This document shows, one piece after another, positions 1 to 10,404 of a stretch of 54,929 nucleotides of DNA. Each line of letters opens with the position of its first letter. The first letter of the stretch is position 1. Source of the stretch: DYJB01 sp963777165 (lineage in GTDB: Bacteria; Chloroflexota; Anaerolineae; Anaerolineales; E44-bin32). Made by a program: the position numbers and the translations under genes. Below the pieces are notes generated by a model. It was given only the letters and a program-made list of their open reading frames with translations, did no database searches and was not told where the DNA came from. The stretch is taken from positions 1 through 54,929 of the forward strand of contig CAVZPO010000016.1 in the NCBI GenBank assembly GCA_963777165.1, written 5' to 3'.

Positions 1-3000
1 CTTCGAGATCGCCAGGCCGAGGCCGGTTCCCGGCTCGCCCGACTCTCGCCCGATGGCCCCGCGGTAGAAACGCTCGAACAGGTGCTCCATCTCTTCGGCG
101 GAATCACTGCCCCGGTGTTGCGGATCACCGCCCCGATGTACTCCCGCCCTTCGACCCCGATCCGGGCGGTCCCCAGATGCACCTGCCCCCCCGTCGGCGT
201 GTAGGCCACCGCATTGCCCACCAGGTTGGACAGCACCTGGTGCATCTGCACCCGGTTGACCGATACGACCGGCAGCCCGGCGTCCGGTTCGTGGTTCAAC
301 GCGATTCCCTTGACGTCGGCCCGCGCCTGGTGTGCGACGAGCACGTCGGCCAGCAGAGCATCCAACGGGTGCGGCTCAAAGTCCATCGGCACCGCGCCGC
401 GCTCCAGGCGGGAGAGCGTCAGCACCTCCTCGATGAGTTTCCCCAATCGCATCGACTCCGACTTGAGGACTTCGAAGTAGTGGGCGCGCTTTGCCTCGGA
501 AGGCGATCGACGGGCGAGGTCCAGGTACAGCAGCACGTTGGTGATCGGCGTGCGCAGTTCGTGGGTGACGTTGGACACGAACTCGGTCTTCATCCGGTCG
601 AGTTCCTGCAGCCGGTCGTTGGCCGCCTCCAGCTCCTGCGTCCGCTGGCGGACGCGCGCCTCGAGCGTCGCCATCACCCGGGCGCGGTAGATGGCATTGC
701 CGGCGATCTCCGCCAGCCCGGTCAGCAGCCGCACTTCCTCGGCGCTCAGCGGCTCGCGTCGCCCCACCATGATGCAGCCGACGATCTGGTTCTCCACCGT
801 GAGCGGCACGCAGGCGATGGCCGGCAGGTCATGGAGCAGCTCCGGCCGCGCCAGGCGCACATCGCCGCGTATGTCGTCGCTGATGAAGGCTTGCCCGCTC
901 GACGTCACCATACCCACGATCCCCTCGCCGGGGGAGAGGCGCATCCCCGTCGTCCCTTGCCAGGCACCCACCGCCAGCACGGCTTCCGTCCCGCCGCTCT
1001 CAGGATCTAACAGCGCCAGCGTCGCTCCGTATGCCTTGAGCTGATCGACCACCTGGCCCAGAACGTCAGCGTATATCTCCTGCGGTTCAACGGCCGCCCG
1101 GAGGGCAGCCGCCGTGCTGGTGAGCGCTTCCAGGTAGGCCGCCCGGCGGTTGGTCTCGTTGACCAGCCGGGCGCTCTCGATGGCCATCGCCGCCTGGTCG
1201 GCGAAGAGACTGGCAATGCGGGTTTCGTCCTCACCGAAGGGGCCTCCGGTGGAGTCGCCCATGTTCAGGACGCCGATCAAGCGCTGACCGACCTGCAACG
1301 GTATGGCCATCATGCGCGCCACCCCGCTCGCCAGGAACTTGGGCGACCTGCCTTTCCAGGCGCCGTAGTCCTCGACCACGATCGTTCGGCGTTCCTGGGC
1401 CGCCCGGCCGGAGATCCCCTCGCCAAGCTCGACCTCGGTGCCGACGTAGTCTCGCCCCATGTTGTAGCTGATGTGCACACGAAGCCGGGCCTCGTCCGCC
1501 GTTAGTAGCATCAGCCCGCCGCGATCGCCGCCCGCCAGCCGAGTGGCGCTCTCGACGATCGCCGTCAGCAGCCCGTGCAGATCCTCCCCGGCCAGTGTCT
1601 GCATCGATGTCTGGAGGAGCGACTCCATTTCGTCCACGCGCCGGACCAGTGCCAACTCGGCCCGTTTGCGTGGGGTAATGTCGTGCGCCACCCACATGAC
1701 GGTGCTCTCCGAAAGGCGTGAGGCGCTGCTGGCAAACCAGTTGTCCTCGCCGTCGAGCTCCAAGGCATACTCGCCAGTGACAACACGACTTGTTTCTATG
1801 GCCTCACGGATTTTGGCGACTATGTAGTCGGCTGTTTCCTTCGGGAGAATGTCATGCACTGTCTTACCCAGCATCTGATTTGGCGGGAGGTAGAACTTGA
1901 TGAGGTTGGTCGGGGCGATACTGATGTAGCGACCCTCTGCGTCGTAAACGATGACCACGTCCGTCATGGCTGCAAAGAGGGCGCGTAAGTGCCCTTCGCT
2001 CTCGCGCAGCGTCTGCTCCGCCAGCTTGCGTTCGGTGATGTCGCGGATGATTGCAGTATAGAACGTCTCATCCGTCACCCGCCACTCGGACAGGGAGACC
2101 TCCAGCGGAAATCCCTGTCCGCCCTTCCGTATTCCTTCCGACTCAAGCGTCCTGCCGAGGACTTGCGAATCCCCGCCGGTCCGCAGCCGCTCCATACCCG
2201 CTATGTGCCCGGGCTCGAAGTGCGCCGGCAGAAGCCGGGTGAGCGGCTGGCCGAGCGATTCGGCTTCCGTGTAGCCGAACACACGCTCCGCCCCGGGGTT
2301 CCAATCCACGACGTTTCCGGCCCCGTTGGTGCTGATGATGGCGTCGCTGGCGGAGCGAATCACCGCCCGGTAGCGTTCCTCGCTCTCGCGCAGCGCCTGC
2401 TCGGCCCGCTTGACCTCCGTAACGTCGCGGGCATATCCGCGCACGATCGGCTCGGCGACGCCTTCGGTGCGCAGCGTATTGTGATACTCCCAGATACGCC
2501 GTTCCCCTTGCCTGGTCACGATCGTCATCAGCCCGTTCGTGGCGCCGGTCCTCAACAGCGTTGCCAGGTAGCGCTCAAACAAGGGGCGATGGTCGGGGGG
2601 CATCAGATCGCGCATATCGATACCGAGGAGCTCGTCGTGGGCATAGCCCGTCAGCTCCATCGCGCTGCGATTGAAAGACAGGATGCGCCCTCGCACGTCG
2701 TGCGTGCAGATCAGCTCGCGAATGTTCTCCACCAGATCGCGGTATCGCTCCTCGCTTTCGCGCAGGGCCTGCTCCCCCTGCTTGCGCTCGGTCATGTCGC
2801 GATTCACGCTGATGTATTCCGTAATCTGTCCACTCTCATCGCGAAGGACCCGGGAAGACACTTCTACGGGAAACCGCGTGCCGTCCTTTCGCTGCTGGCT
2901 CGCCTCGCCGCGCCAGTCGCCTGTCTCGGCTATCGTGCGCCGCATCTCTTCCGCCTCTACCGCGGGCCATTCGGTGCGCACGATCTCCACTCCGTCCCGC

Positions 3001-3912
3001 CCGAGGACTTCCTCGGCCCCCCATCCGTACAAACTCTCGGCTGCTTGGTTCCAGTAGGTCAGCCGGAACTGGGCATCGGAGGCGATGATTGCATCGTTCA
3101 CCTCTGCCAACAGCGCGGCTTGGTAGCGCAATTCCCCTTCGGCGAGCCTGCGCTCGGTGACATCCGACAATGTCCCCTCGTAGCGGCTCACCCGGTCGGA
3201 CTCGTCGCGCACGATGTGGCCGTTGTCGCGCACCCAGATCAGCGTGCCGTCCTTGCGCCGCATCCGGATTTCGGCGTCTTGGAGTACTCCTTGCTGCTCC
3301 ACCGCCCGGAGCCAGCGCTCCCGGTCTTCGGGATCGACATAGAACTCGCGGACATTGAGCCCCACGAGTTCGGCCGGCGAGTTCGAATCCGAAGAGCGCC
3401 GCCAGCGCCGGGTTAGCCGCCTCAATCCGGCCGTCCTCGCCCGTCCGGTACACGCCGACAGGGCTCCCGTTGAAGAGCGACCGGTAGCGTTCTTCGCTGT
3501 CCCGCAGCGCCCGATCGGCTAGCTGCTGCACCGTGCGCATCCTCCGGTCTTCCAGGGCGTGCTCCACTGCCTGGCCGAGCCGCGCCGGACGGTCCTTGAG
3601 CACATAGTCGTAAGCGCCCTGGTGCATGGCGTTCACAGCGGCTTCCTCGCCGATACTGCCGGAGACAATGACGAACGGAATGTCCAACCCGCGCTCGCGC
3701 ATGAGCTCCAGGGCGCGCAGCCCGCTGAAGTGCGGCATGCGCCAGTCGGCCAGAATCAGGTCCGGGAGAGTGCCGAGCGCGGCCAGATAGTTGGCCTCGG
3801 TATCCACCCGGCGCCAGTCGAACTTCAGGCCAGCCTGCGACAGGTGCCCCGCCATCAGCTCGGCCTCGTCGGGCACGTCCTCGACGATCAGCACGCGTAA
3901 GGCCGTTGTCAT
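1..3912 (-). CDS. Receiver-PAS-GAF hybrid sensor histidine kinase, frameshifted and truncated by the window edge
   Basis: Read across two frameshifts, this encodes a soluble sensor kinase. It starts with a receiver (acid pair E11/D12, phosphoacceptor D56 in LILADWRMP, S84, K106), followed by about five PAS domains separated by RESEERYR-type linkers, two GAF domains, and a HisKA H-box (VTHELRTP, His at 561-563). A HATPase fragment with the G2-like GTGLGLAIS runs off position 1. The start ATG at 3912 has AGGAGAGGTG upstream. The first shift is near 3385, where FGFEL jumps to PAELVGLNV. The second is near 106 in a GGGG run, where the frame that reads MEHLFERFYRG replaces the N-box-to-G1 frame. 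No membrane segment is visible, so it is probably cytosolic. It lies 245 bp behind the response regulator and may share its transcript. Domain calls are firm; whether the gene is functional is not. Confidence 0.8.
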
Positions 3913-4157
3913 GCCATCACCTCTCCTCACCATGCCCTGACCCTGGCCGCGGATGGGCTGGGCTGCGGGTGGCAGCCTCGGGACGGGCCATTCCCTCACC
4001 GCTCCCCGCGTGGCAAACCTGAGTGCGGCGCCCGTCCAAGCCCGCTCCGTTGTCCGCACTGGGCGCGAAATGCGCGCCGCTGCACTCTACTGCCAGCGGA
4101 GGGGCCGAGGTCACTCGATGCGCTCCCCGCGCCGGGCAATGCCCTGAACCGCCACCG

Positions 4158-4616
4158 TCAAACAGCTGCCCGCGGCCTGGTGGGCGGGGGCTGGTTGATG
4201 AGCAGCCAGTACAATCCCACATGCTTGATCGCCTCGGTGAATTGATCGAAGTCGACCGGCTTGCGCACGTAGCTGTTCGCCCCCAGTTGGTAGCTGGCGA
4301 GGACATCCTCCTCCTCGCTGGATGTGGTCAGGACAACCACCGGGATCAACTTGGTGCGGGGGTCGGCGCGCAAGCGCTCCAGCACCTGCAGCCCACTCAG
4401 CTTTGGCAGATTGAGGTCCAGCAGGATGAGCTGCGGCAGGAGAGATAGGTCGCGGTCGGCATGGGCGCCGGTGCCAAAGAGGTAGTCGAGCGCCTCGATT
4501 CCGCTACCGACGACGACGATCTCATTCGCGATATTGGCATCCTTGAGCGCCCTACGCGTCAGCTCCTCGTCGTCGGGATTATCTTCGACCAACAGGATCG
4601 TTCTGCGTTCCATCAT
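4158..4616 (-). CDS. Rcp1-like single-domain response regulator
   Basis: This 152-aa receiver of the phytochrome-regulator (Rcp1) type begins with ILLVEDNPDDEELTRRAL. The acid pocket is E11/D12, the phosphoacceptor D67 (LILLDLNLPK), the switch Thr is T97 and the conserved Lys is K119. There is no output domain, so it presumably relays phosphate or acts by protein contact. The start is one of two adjacent ATGs at 4616/4613. The upstream kinase stop TGA (4615-4613) overlaps the first ATG, giving an ATGA coupling. Rcp1-like regulators are usually paired with kinases carrying the SHDLRAPLR H-box, which the preceding gene has, so the two are almost certainly cognate. Confidence 0.93.
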   Translation of the reverse strand: MMERRTILLVEDNPDDEELTRRALKDANIANEIVVVGSGIEALDYLFGTGAHADRDLSLLPQLILLDLNLPKLSGLQVLERLRADPRTKLIPVVVLTTSSEEEDVLASYQLGANSYVRKPVDFDQFTEAIKHVGLYWLLINQPPPTRPRAAV

Positions 4617-7600
4617 GCACTCTCCAGCGTGAAATAGAAGGTTGCGCCCTGATCGACTTGCGCCTCGGCCCACACTCGCCCCCCGTGGCGGGCGATGACG
4701 CGCTGCACGGTGGCCAGGCCGATGCCCGTGCCGGGGAACTCGCGCATCCCGTGCAGGCGCTGGAATGGGGCAAAGAGCTTGTCGGCATAAGCCATGTCGA
4801 ACCCCATGCCGTTGTCCCGGACGAAGTAGATGATGCCCCCCTCATCCCCCCCGCTCGCCGGGGCAGAGGCGGGTGAGGTGCGGGGCAGCAGGCCCACCTC
4901 AATCCGCGGCTGCAACCGCGGGCCGGTGAACTTCCAGGCGTTGCCCAGCAGGTTCTGCAGCGCCACGCTGAGCAGGTTCGCATCCCCCTGCGCGATCAGC
5001 TCGTCGGCGATGACCCACTCCACCGGCCGCTGCGGGTCCTGGGTTTGCAGCTCGGCGGCGACCTCCCGCGCCAGCGCGCTTAGATCCACCGGCTGGTGTC
5101 CCATCTCCCGGCGAGAGATGCGCGAGAGATCGAGCAGGGCGTCGATCAGCTCCCCCATGCGCTTGGCGGCCGCGCCGATACGATCCAGGTAGTGCCGACC
5201 CTGCTCATCCAGCTGGTCCCGGGATTCCGAGAGCAGCGCCGCGCTGAAGCCGTGCATCGCCCGCAGCGGGGCGCGTAGGTCGTGCGACACCGAATAGGCA
5301 AACGCCTCCAGCTCGCGGTTGGCCTGCTCCAGTTCGGCCGTCCGCTCGCCCACGCGCACGGCCAGCGAGTCCCGCTCGGCCTGCACAGCGGCCAGCAGCT
5401 CCGCGCGCTCGATAGCCAGCGACGCCAGACGGGCGAACTGGGTCAGCAGGTCGACGTCGGCCGGCGTGAAGACCTTGCGGCTGCCCCATTCGTAGCCCAG
5501 CCCAATCGCACCCAGCACGTCGTTGCCGCGCAGCAGCGGCACGCCGACGACCGAGGAGACGCTGCCTAAGCTCATCCCCGGGAGACGATCCGGCCACGAA
5601 TTGTAGTCTTCCACGATCAACGGAGCACCGGTCTGCCACACCACGCCGGCAACGCCCACGCCCGGCGTCGCCGGGTGATTCAGCGAGTTGGCCAGGGCGC
5701 CGATGGCGACGTGCGGCCGCATTCGATCGCTCCCAGGGTCAACCAAGTCGAGGAAGCCGGCCGCCGTGCCCACCAGGTCGCCGGCGCGCCGGACGATGTT
5801 CACGAACAGCGCATCCAGACTCCGCACAGACAGCAGCTCCAGCATGGTTTCCTGGAGGGCTCGCAAATACATGACGTGGTGGCGCAGCTCGGCCTCGGCC
5901 CGCTTCCGTTCGGTGATGTCTAAGGCATAGCCGGCGATCGCATCATCCGCCCCAGGCAGCATGGCGTTGGACAAGAAGACCGAAACGCGCGACCCGTCCC
6001 GCCGCAGGTACTCCTTCTCATACGGCGTACTCACCCCCCGCTGGCGCAGCTCCTCGATGGCATGCTCGTCGGCCGGCAGCCATTCCGCGGGGGTGATGGC
6101 ACGCCAGTCGACGAGCCCCTGTTCGAACTCCTCCCGCGTGTAGCCGATCGTGCGCAGGTAGTAGTCGTTGGTCTCCACCACCTCGCCCGAGGGCCGGGAG
6201 ATAGCCACGCCGATGATGTTGGCGTCGACGAAGCCTCGCAGCCGGGCGTGCGCCGCCACCAGCGCCGACTCGGCCTCGGCCCGCTGTCGCGCCTCGTCGA
6301 TCGCCTCCAGGGCAAAGGCGATGTCGGCGACCACCTCCTCGAGCAGGCGGCTCTCGTCTTCGTTAAAGAAGAAGGCCTCCGAGGCGTACAGGCTGAATGC
6401 TCCCACCACCTCGCCCCGCACCCGGATCGGCAGCGCGATCGACGATCGGTAGCCGCGGCGCAGCGCCTCCTCCCGCCAGGGCGCCACGCGCGGGTCGCTG
6501 GCGATATCTTGGATGTGGGTCGTCTTCCCCTCGCGGACCGCCGCCGACGTCTGCCCGCGGCCTGTGGACACATTGAGGATCGAGCTCTGCGTGATCGCCG
6601 ACAGGTACCCGTCATCGAACCCGGCTTGCGCCGCGGGCCGAATTCGCTGCCCGCCGTCGTCGACCATCCCGATCCAGGCCATGCGGAACCCGCCGAACTC
6701 GACCGCGATCCGGCAGACGTCGCGCAGCAGCCCGTCGACGTCAGTGGTGCGCACGATCATCTGGTTGACCTGGCTGATCAGCGCGTAGATCCGGTTTGCC
6801 CGGACAAGTGCGGCCTCGGCCTGCTTGCGCTCGGTCACATCATGCGCCATGCCGTAGATCAATTGCTCGCGCGGGTCGGAAGAGGCGTTCCAGAGCAGCC
6901 ATTTCCACGAACCGTCCTTGCAGCGATAGCGATTCTCAAACCCGGCCAGGGGTTGCCCTTCGGCCAAGGTTGCCGCCACCGCCTGGGTCGCAACGCGGTC
7001 GTCGGGATGGACGAACTCAATGAAGGGAGTCGTCAGCATTTCATCCTGTTGGTACCCGAGCACATGCTCGAAGGAAGGGTTGACTTCCTTGAAATATCCG
7101 TCGAAGCCCAAGGCGCAGATGAGGTCCGACGAGAGGCCGTACATGCGCTCGAGTTGGTGGCGGAGCATAGTCCGCTCCCGCGAGAGGGAAGTGGCCATGA
7201 TGTTGAATTCGCGCGCCAGCCCGCCTAGTTCGTCTCCGCCGGTTTCCTGCAGGCGGGTGTCGAGCTCGCCCCGGCCGAATCGCGCCGCGCCGTCCCGAAG
7301 TGCAATGACAGGCCGTGTGATCGAGCGGGCCAGGACGGCGGCAATGGTCGCCGCCACAAGCAGCGCAATCCCGCCCGCCAGGACAACCGATCGGCGGAGA
7401 GCCTCGATCGGGGCGAACGCCTCGGCCTTGTCCACTTTGACGATCAGGCACATGTTGCGCGTCGGCAGCCAGGCGTAGTTGATGATGGCTGGAATCCCGC
7501 GGTAGTCATCCGTCACCACCACTCCGGACGTGCGCGCCAGACACCGCTGAGCGGCCTCGCTATGCACGCCCAGGGTCAGCACCGCCGGGTCGTTCTCGAG

Positions 7601-8278
7601 GCGCGGCTGGGTGACGAACAGGCTCGAAGTGTTCACCAGAAACGCATCATCGGTCTGCCGATTGCCTGTGCGCCGCAGGATGATGGCGTTCAACTCGGTC
7701 AGGTCGATGCGTGCGGCGAGCACGGCCACCAACCGGCCGCTTGCCGCTGTCACTGGCGCGCTGACTGTCATGGCCGGCGCCCGCAAGGCAGCCGAGTAGT
7801 ACATACCCTGAACGAACGGGCCGCCCTTGCCGTTGACAAAGTAGGGTTGGTCCTCCCGGTACTTGCCTTCCTCCTGGCCGTCGGTGTCGACAATCACCTT
7901 TCCATCTTGTGGGTCGAGCACCAGCCAACGCAGGTAGGGCTGTCCATCTCCCACACGCGCGCGCAGCTCGCCCGCCACCCGTTCCTGAGCGGCTCCAGCC
8001 TGCAAGGAACCGGGATCTGTCGCCAGCAGGTCCTCCACCGTCGAGACCAAGGCCGGCGATCTGGACATTGCCGTTACATCCTTACTGAGGTGGTCGACCC
8101 AATCCTCCAGCGCGGAGTGTTTTTCCGTCGATGCAATGGCGAGCTCGGAGTCGACGTTGACTACGGTCTGCTGGCGGCCACTGGCATAGGCCAGCAATCC
8201 TCCGCCCGCCACAATGGCCCCGGCGAACAAGACAAAGACCAGCGTCAGCCTGAAGGCAATTCCCCGCTGCGTGGTCAT
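4613..8278 (-). CDS. Membrane sensor histidine kinase: dCache-HAMP-PAS-GAF-PAS-GAF-HisKA-HATPase
   Basis: This 1221-aa protein has TM1 at about 8-32, an extracytoplasmic dCache-like sensor at about 40-290, TM2 at about 297-318 and HAMP at about 319-372. PAS (about 378-490), GAF (about 505-655), a second PAS (about 680-800) and a second GAF (about 815-965) follow. The H-box is SVSHDLRAPLRAM with His999, the N-box NLLGNAWKFT (Asn1113), and G boxes DNGMGFD and GTGIGLA. The frame is intact. The start ATG overlaps the stop of the substrate-binding protein (ATGA), and its own stop overlaps the Rcp1-like regulator, so the three genes are translationally coupled. A low-complexity Pro/Ala/Ser/Gly stretch of about 18 residues interrupts the HATPase near residues 1130-1150. 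The ligand is unknown; the coupled binding protein may present it to the Cache domain. Confidence 0.93.
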   Translation of the reverse strand: MTTQRGIAFRLTLVFVLFAGAIVAGGGLLAYASGRQQTVVNVDSELAIASTEKHSALEDWVDHLSKDVTAMSRSPALVSTVEDLLATDPGSLQAGAAQERVAGELRARVGDGQPYLRWLVLDPQDGKVIVDTDGQEEGKYREDQPYFVNGKGGPFVQGMYYSAALRAPAMTVSAPVTAASGRLVAVLAARIDLTELNAIILRRTGNRQTDDAFLVNTSSLFVTQPRLENDPAVLTLGVHSEAAQRCLARTSGVVVTDDYRGIPAIINYAWLPTRNMCLIVKVDKAEAFAPIEALRRSVVLAGGIALLVAATIAAVLARSITRPVIALRDGAARFGRGELDTRLQETGGDELGGLAREFNIMATSLSRERTMLRHQLERMYGLSSDLICALGFDGYFKEVNPSFEHVLGYQQDEMLTTPFIEFVHPDDRVATQAVAATLAEGQPLAGFENRYRCKDGSWKWLLWNASSDPREQLIYGMAHDVTERKQAEAALVRANRIYALISQVNQMIVRTTDVDGLLRDVCRIAVEFGGFRMAWIGMVDDGGQRIRPAAQAGFDDGYLSAITQSSILNVSTGRGQTSAAVREGKTTHIQDIASDPRVAPWREEALRRGYRSSIALPIRVRGEVVGAFSLYASEAFFFNEDESRLLEEVVADIAFALEAIDEARQRAEAESALVAAHARLRGFVDANIIGVAISRPSGEVVETNDYYLRTIGYTREEFEQGLVDWRAITPAEWLPADEHAIEELRQRGVSTPYEKEYLRRDGSRVSVFLSNAMLPGADDAIAGYALDITERKRAEAELRHHVMYLRALQETMLELLSVRSLDALFVNIVRRAGDLVGTAAGFLDLVDPGSDRMRPHVAIGALANSLNHPATPGVGVAGVVWQTGAPLIVEDYNSWPDRLPGMSLGSVSSVVGVPLLRGNDVLGAIGLGYEWGSRKVFTPADVDLLTQFARLASLAIERAELLAAVQAERDSLAVRVGERTAELEQANRELEAFAYSVSHDLRAPLRAMHGFSAALLSESRDQLDEQGRHYLDRIGAAAKRMGELIDALLDLSRISRREMGHQPVDLSALAREVAAELQTQDPQRPVEWVIADELIAQGDANLLSVALQNLLGNAWKFTGPRLQPRIEVGLLPRTSPASAPASGGDEGGIIYFVRDNGMGFDMAYADKLFAPFQRLHGMREFPGTGIGLATVQRVIARHGGRVWAEAQVDQGATFYFTLESA

Positions 8279-9264
8279 GGCGTGTAGATTTGCCTGAGGA
8301 AGTCCATTGTGTACGCCTGCGTCACGTCCAACGGCGCGGCCAGCATTCCCTGCTCGCGCAGCGTCGCCTCCATCGCGGCCCAGATCTCCGGCCTCATCCA
8401 GCCGATGAAGTCCTCACCGGTGTTGACCAGCGGAATGCTGGCCGCCATCTTGGCGATTTCGAGATCCGGGTCAAGTTCGGAGCTGTAAATGGCAACGAGT
8501 GGGCCGGTGGCGGATGGTTTCTCAACCGCATACGTCCACCCCTTGAGCGTGGCACGCAGAAACCGAAGGACCAGATCGGGGTCCTTGGCGATCAGGTCAT
8601 CGGTCGTTATTAGGACATCACCATAGAAATGGATGCCATAGTCGTCCGGATAGATGGCATTGACCTGGTAGCCTGCCCTCTGTACTGCGATCATGAACCC
8701 GTTCACGAACGCACCCCACACCGGCGGGTCGCCCGAGCCAAACAGCGCAACGTCCGACGGCAGGTACACCGTCTCGTACTGGTCGGGGCGCAGGCCGACC
8801 CGCGCCGTAACCGTCCGCAGCATCAGGTCAAGGCTCTTGGCGCTGCGGATCCTTTCGCCGGCGAAATCCTCCGGCCGTGTGATGCCAGTATCCGCCAGGG
8901 CGATGAAGACGACCGGACTGCGGCGGTAGATGGTGGCGATGCTGCGCAACGGCGTGCCGGCCGCGCGCGCCAGGATTAGATCGGCTGGTTGTGCGATGCC
9001 GAATTGAGCAGTTCCGGCGCTCACCGGCGCCAGGAAGTCAACCTCGGCTCCGCCTTCCAAGAAGGACACCTGTAGCCCCTCGGCGGCATAGAAGCCCTGC
9101 TGATCGGCCGCGTAGAAACCTGCGTACTCCGCCTGATGAGTGAAGGATAGCTGGACGGTGACGGGCGTGAGCGGAGGAGTAGGCGCGGCGCGGCAGGCTG
9201 CCAGGCTCAGGAGAAGAAGAGGTGCGAAGAGCCTGAGGATAGTCGGAGATCGATTCGACTTCAT
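8275..9264 (-). CDS. NMT1/THI5-like ABC-type substrate-binding lipoprotein
   Basis: This 329-aa periplasmic-binding-protein fold of the NMT1/THI5 (SsuA/TauA-like) family has the hallmark N-terminal strand VTVQLSFTHQAEYAGFYAA. The signal ends in a lipobox SLAAC with lipidated Cys24, so it should sit on the outer face of the membrane. The start at 9264 follows AAGGGAGAG; an upstream in-frame ATG at 9327 would place the signal peptide internally. Family members bind thiamine-pyrimidine precursors, sulfonates, nitrate and related small molecules; the ligand here cannot be read. No permease or ATPase gene is nearby. The coupling to a dCache kinase suggests it serves as a sensory receptor rather than an importer subunit. 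Confidence 0.9.
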   Translation of the reverse strand: MKSNRSPTILRLFAPLLLLSLAACRAAPTPPLTPVTVQLSFTHQAEYAGFYAADQQGFYAAEGLQVSFLEGGAEVDFLAPVSAGTAQFGIAQPADLILARAAGTPLRSIATIYRRSPVVFIALADTGITRPEDFAGERIRSAKSLDLMLRTVTARVGLRPDQYETVYLPSDVALFGSGDPPVWGAFVNGFMIAVQRAGYQVNAIYPDDYGIHFYGDVLITTDDLIAKDPDLVLRFLRATLKGWTYAVEKPSATGPLVAIYSSELDPDLEIAKMAASIPLVNTGEDFIGWMRPEIWAAMEATLREQGMLAAPLDVTQAYTMDFLRQIYTP

Positions 9265-10260
9265 GCTGTCTCTCCCTTGGCACCTGCCGACGGCGACGGA
9301 GCGCGCTGGATGCGCCCCCGTCCCCACTCGGCGGTGACTACGACCGGCAGTACGCGGGACGTGCCCACGAGGGACCTCGGGGCTGCACTGTTAGGGAGTT
9401 GATCCTCGAGCAACCTGACCACGGAGAATGTCTGACTGGCGGTGGGTTGGACCGGGCCGATGGCCTCCCCGGCAACTCGGCACTCCGTCGGGCGCATTTC
9501 CCCGACGTCGCCAATGACGCCCGGGCGGCCGAAGATGGCCCTAGACCCCCGTCCATGCCGCCTGGCGCTTGGGACGCCAGTCCCGGTCGAGGTGGTCGGA
9601 GGGCCATGTTGCCTTTGCCTGGCTTCAACGCGCGGCTCCGGGCGGGAAAATCTGGTGAGGCAACAGCCAGGAGCCACACGCAGCCTCCTTTGCGCGTGGA
9701 GTCGCACGCGAGTGCCTCCCGCCGTTCTGGCGTCGGATGCTGCGGCGAATTGTGTGTGAAGCGGGGATACGAGGGGCGCGGCGTCGAGCGATGCGTTCCG
9801 AGGGGGAGTACTGTGCGCGGGACTGCAGGCGGTCGTGGCTTGAGGATCGGCCCGCGAGCGCGGCCTGCGTGATTCCGGTGCGGAATGGTAGCAAGGAGCG
9901 CCTGCCATCACGACACTCCCTTACTCTTTCTGGTTCGTTTTCGAGGTGCGAACGTCGTCCCGGCCTACTCCGTCTCGTTTCGAGTGAGCCTGAGGCTTGC
10001 GGCGGCTACTTGCCCTAGTTTAGATGATTGTCTGGACAGCGCCAGCGCCTGTCGGGAAAGTGCAAGCCCCGGAAGCCCTACAGGCGGTCCCCCTCGGCCT
10101 TTCCCGGCCCACTCCCCAGCTTCGGCAGGGGCGCAGCCTCCTCTTTCCCCTTCAGCCGCCTTACGATCGCAGCCCCACGCATGGGACCATCTTCTGCCAG
10201 CGGGCCAGCCCTGGCGGCACACGTGGACTCTCATGCCTGATCCGGGCGGAAGACACACCA
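9265..10260. other. Long apparently non-coding interval
   Basis: About 1 kb without a supportable gene. Several short open frames exist on both strands, but their translations are rich in Arg, Pro, Ser and Ala with no domain pattern, hydrophobic segment or ribosome binding site, as expected of shadows in GC-rich DNA. It must hold the promoter of the minus-strand sensing operon and, at its right end, control elements for the plus-strand gene at 10405. I looked for a TPP riboswitch in front of the NMT1/THI5-like gene and saw no convincing one. Confidence 0.5.
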
Positions 10261-10304
10261 CCTTACAGCGACCTTACAACGGACCCCCTCCAACCTTACA
10301 ACCC
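10261..10304 (+). promoter_or_regulatory. Array of 11-bp direct repeats (CCTTACA), putative operator
   Basis: CCTTACA occurs at 10261-10267, 10272-10278 and 10294-10300, that is at offsets 0, 11 and 33. The array therefore fits four consecutive 11-bp units with the third degenerate. The first two units are CCTTACAGCGA and CCTTACAACGG. Head-to-tail repeats in 11-bp phase are the binding mode of PhoB/OmpR-family regulators and also of some MerR-like proteins (CarH). The array ends 100 bp before the start codon at 10405, a plausible position for an activator. The cognate regulator is not in the window. Confidence 0.45.
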
Positions 10305-10404
10305 GCAAACAGCCTGTGAGGCGCCGGCGAGGCGGCAGCGCTTAGGATGACCCTGCACCTAAGAGCAAGATCGCCTGAACGCACTGGGGGACACGGAGAA
10401 CATC

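Noticed and set aside
1989..3416. 475-codon plus-strand frame
   Set aside because: Antisense to the PAS region of the frameshifted kinase; no domain pattern of its own.
9265..9420. TPP riboswitch in front of the NMT1/THI5-like gene
   Set aside because: The conserved CTGAGA and ACCTGA segments in a proper arrangement were not found.
9261..9911. 216-codon minus-strand frame upstream of the binding lipoprotein
   Set aside because: No RBS and no recognisable domain, and it overlaps the lipoprotein start in a different frame. Treated as non-coding.
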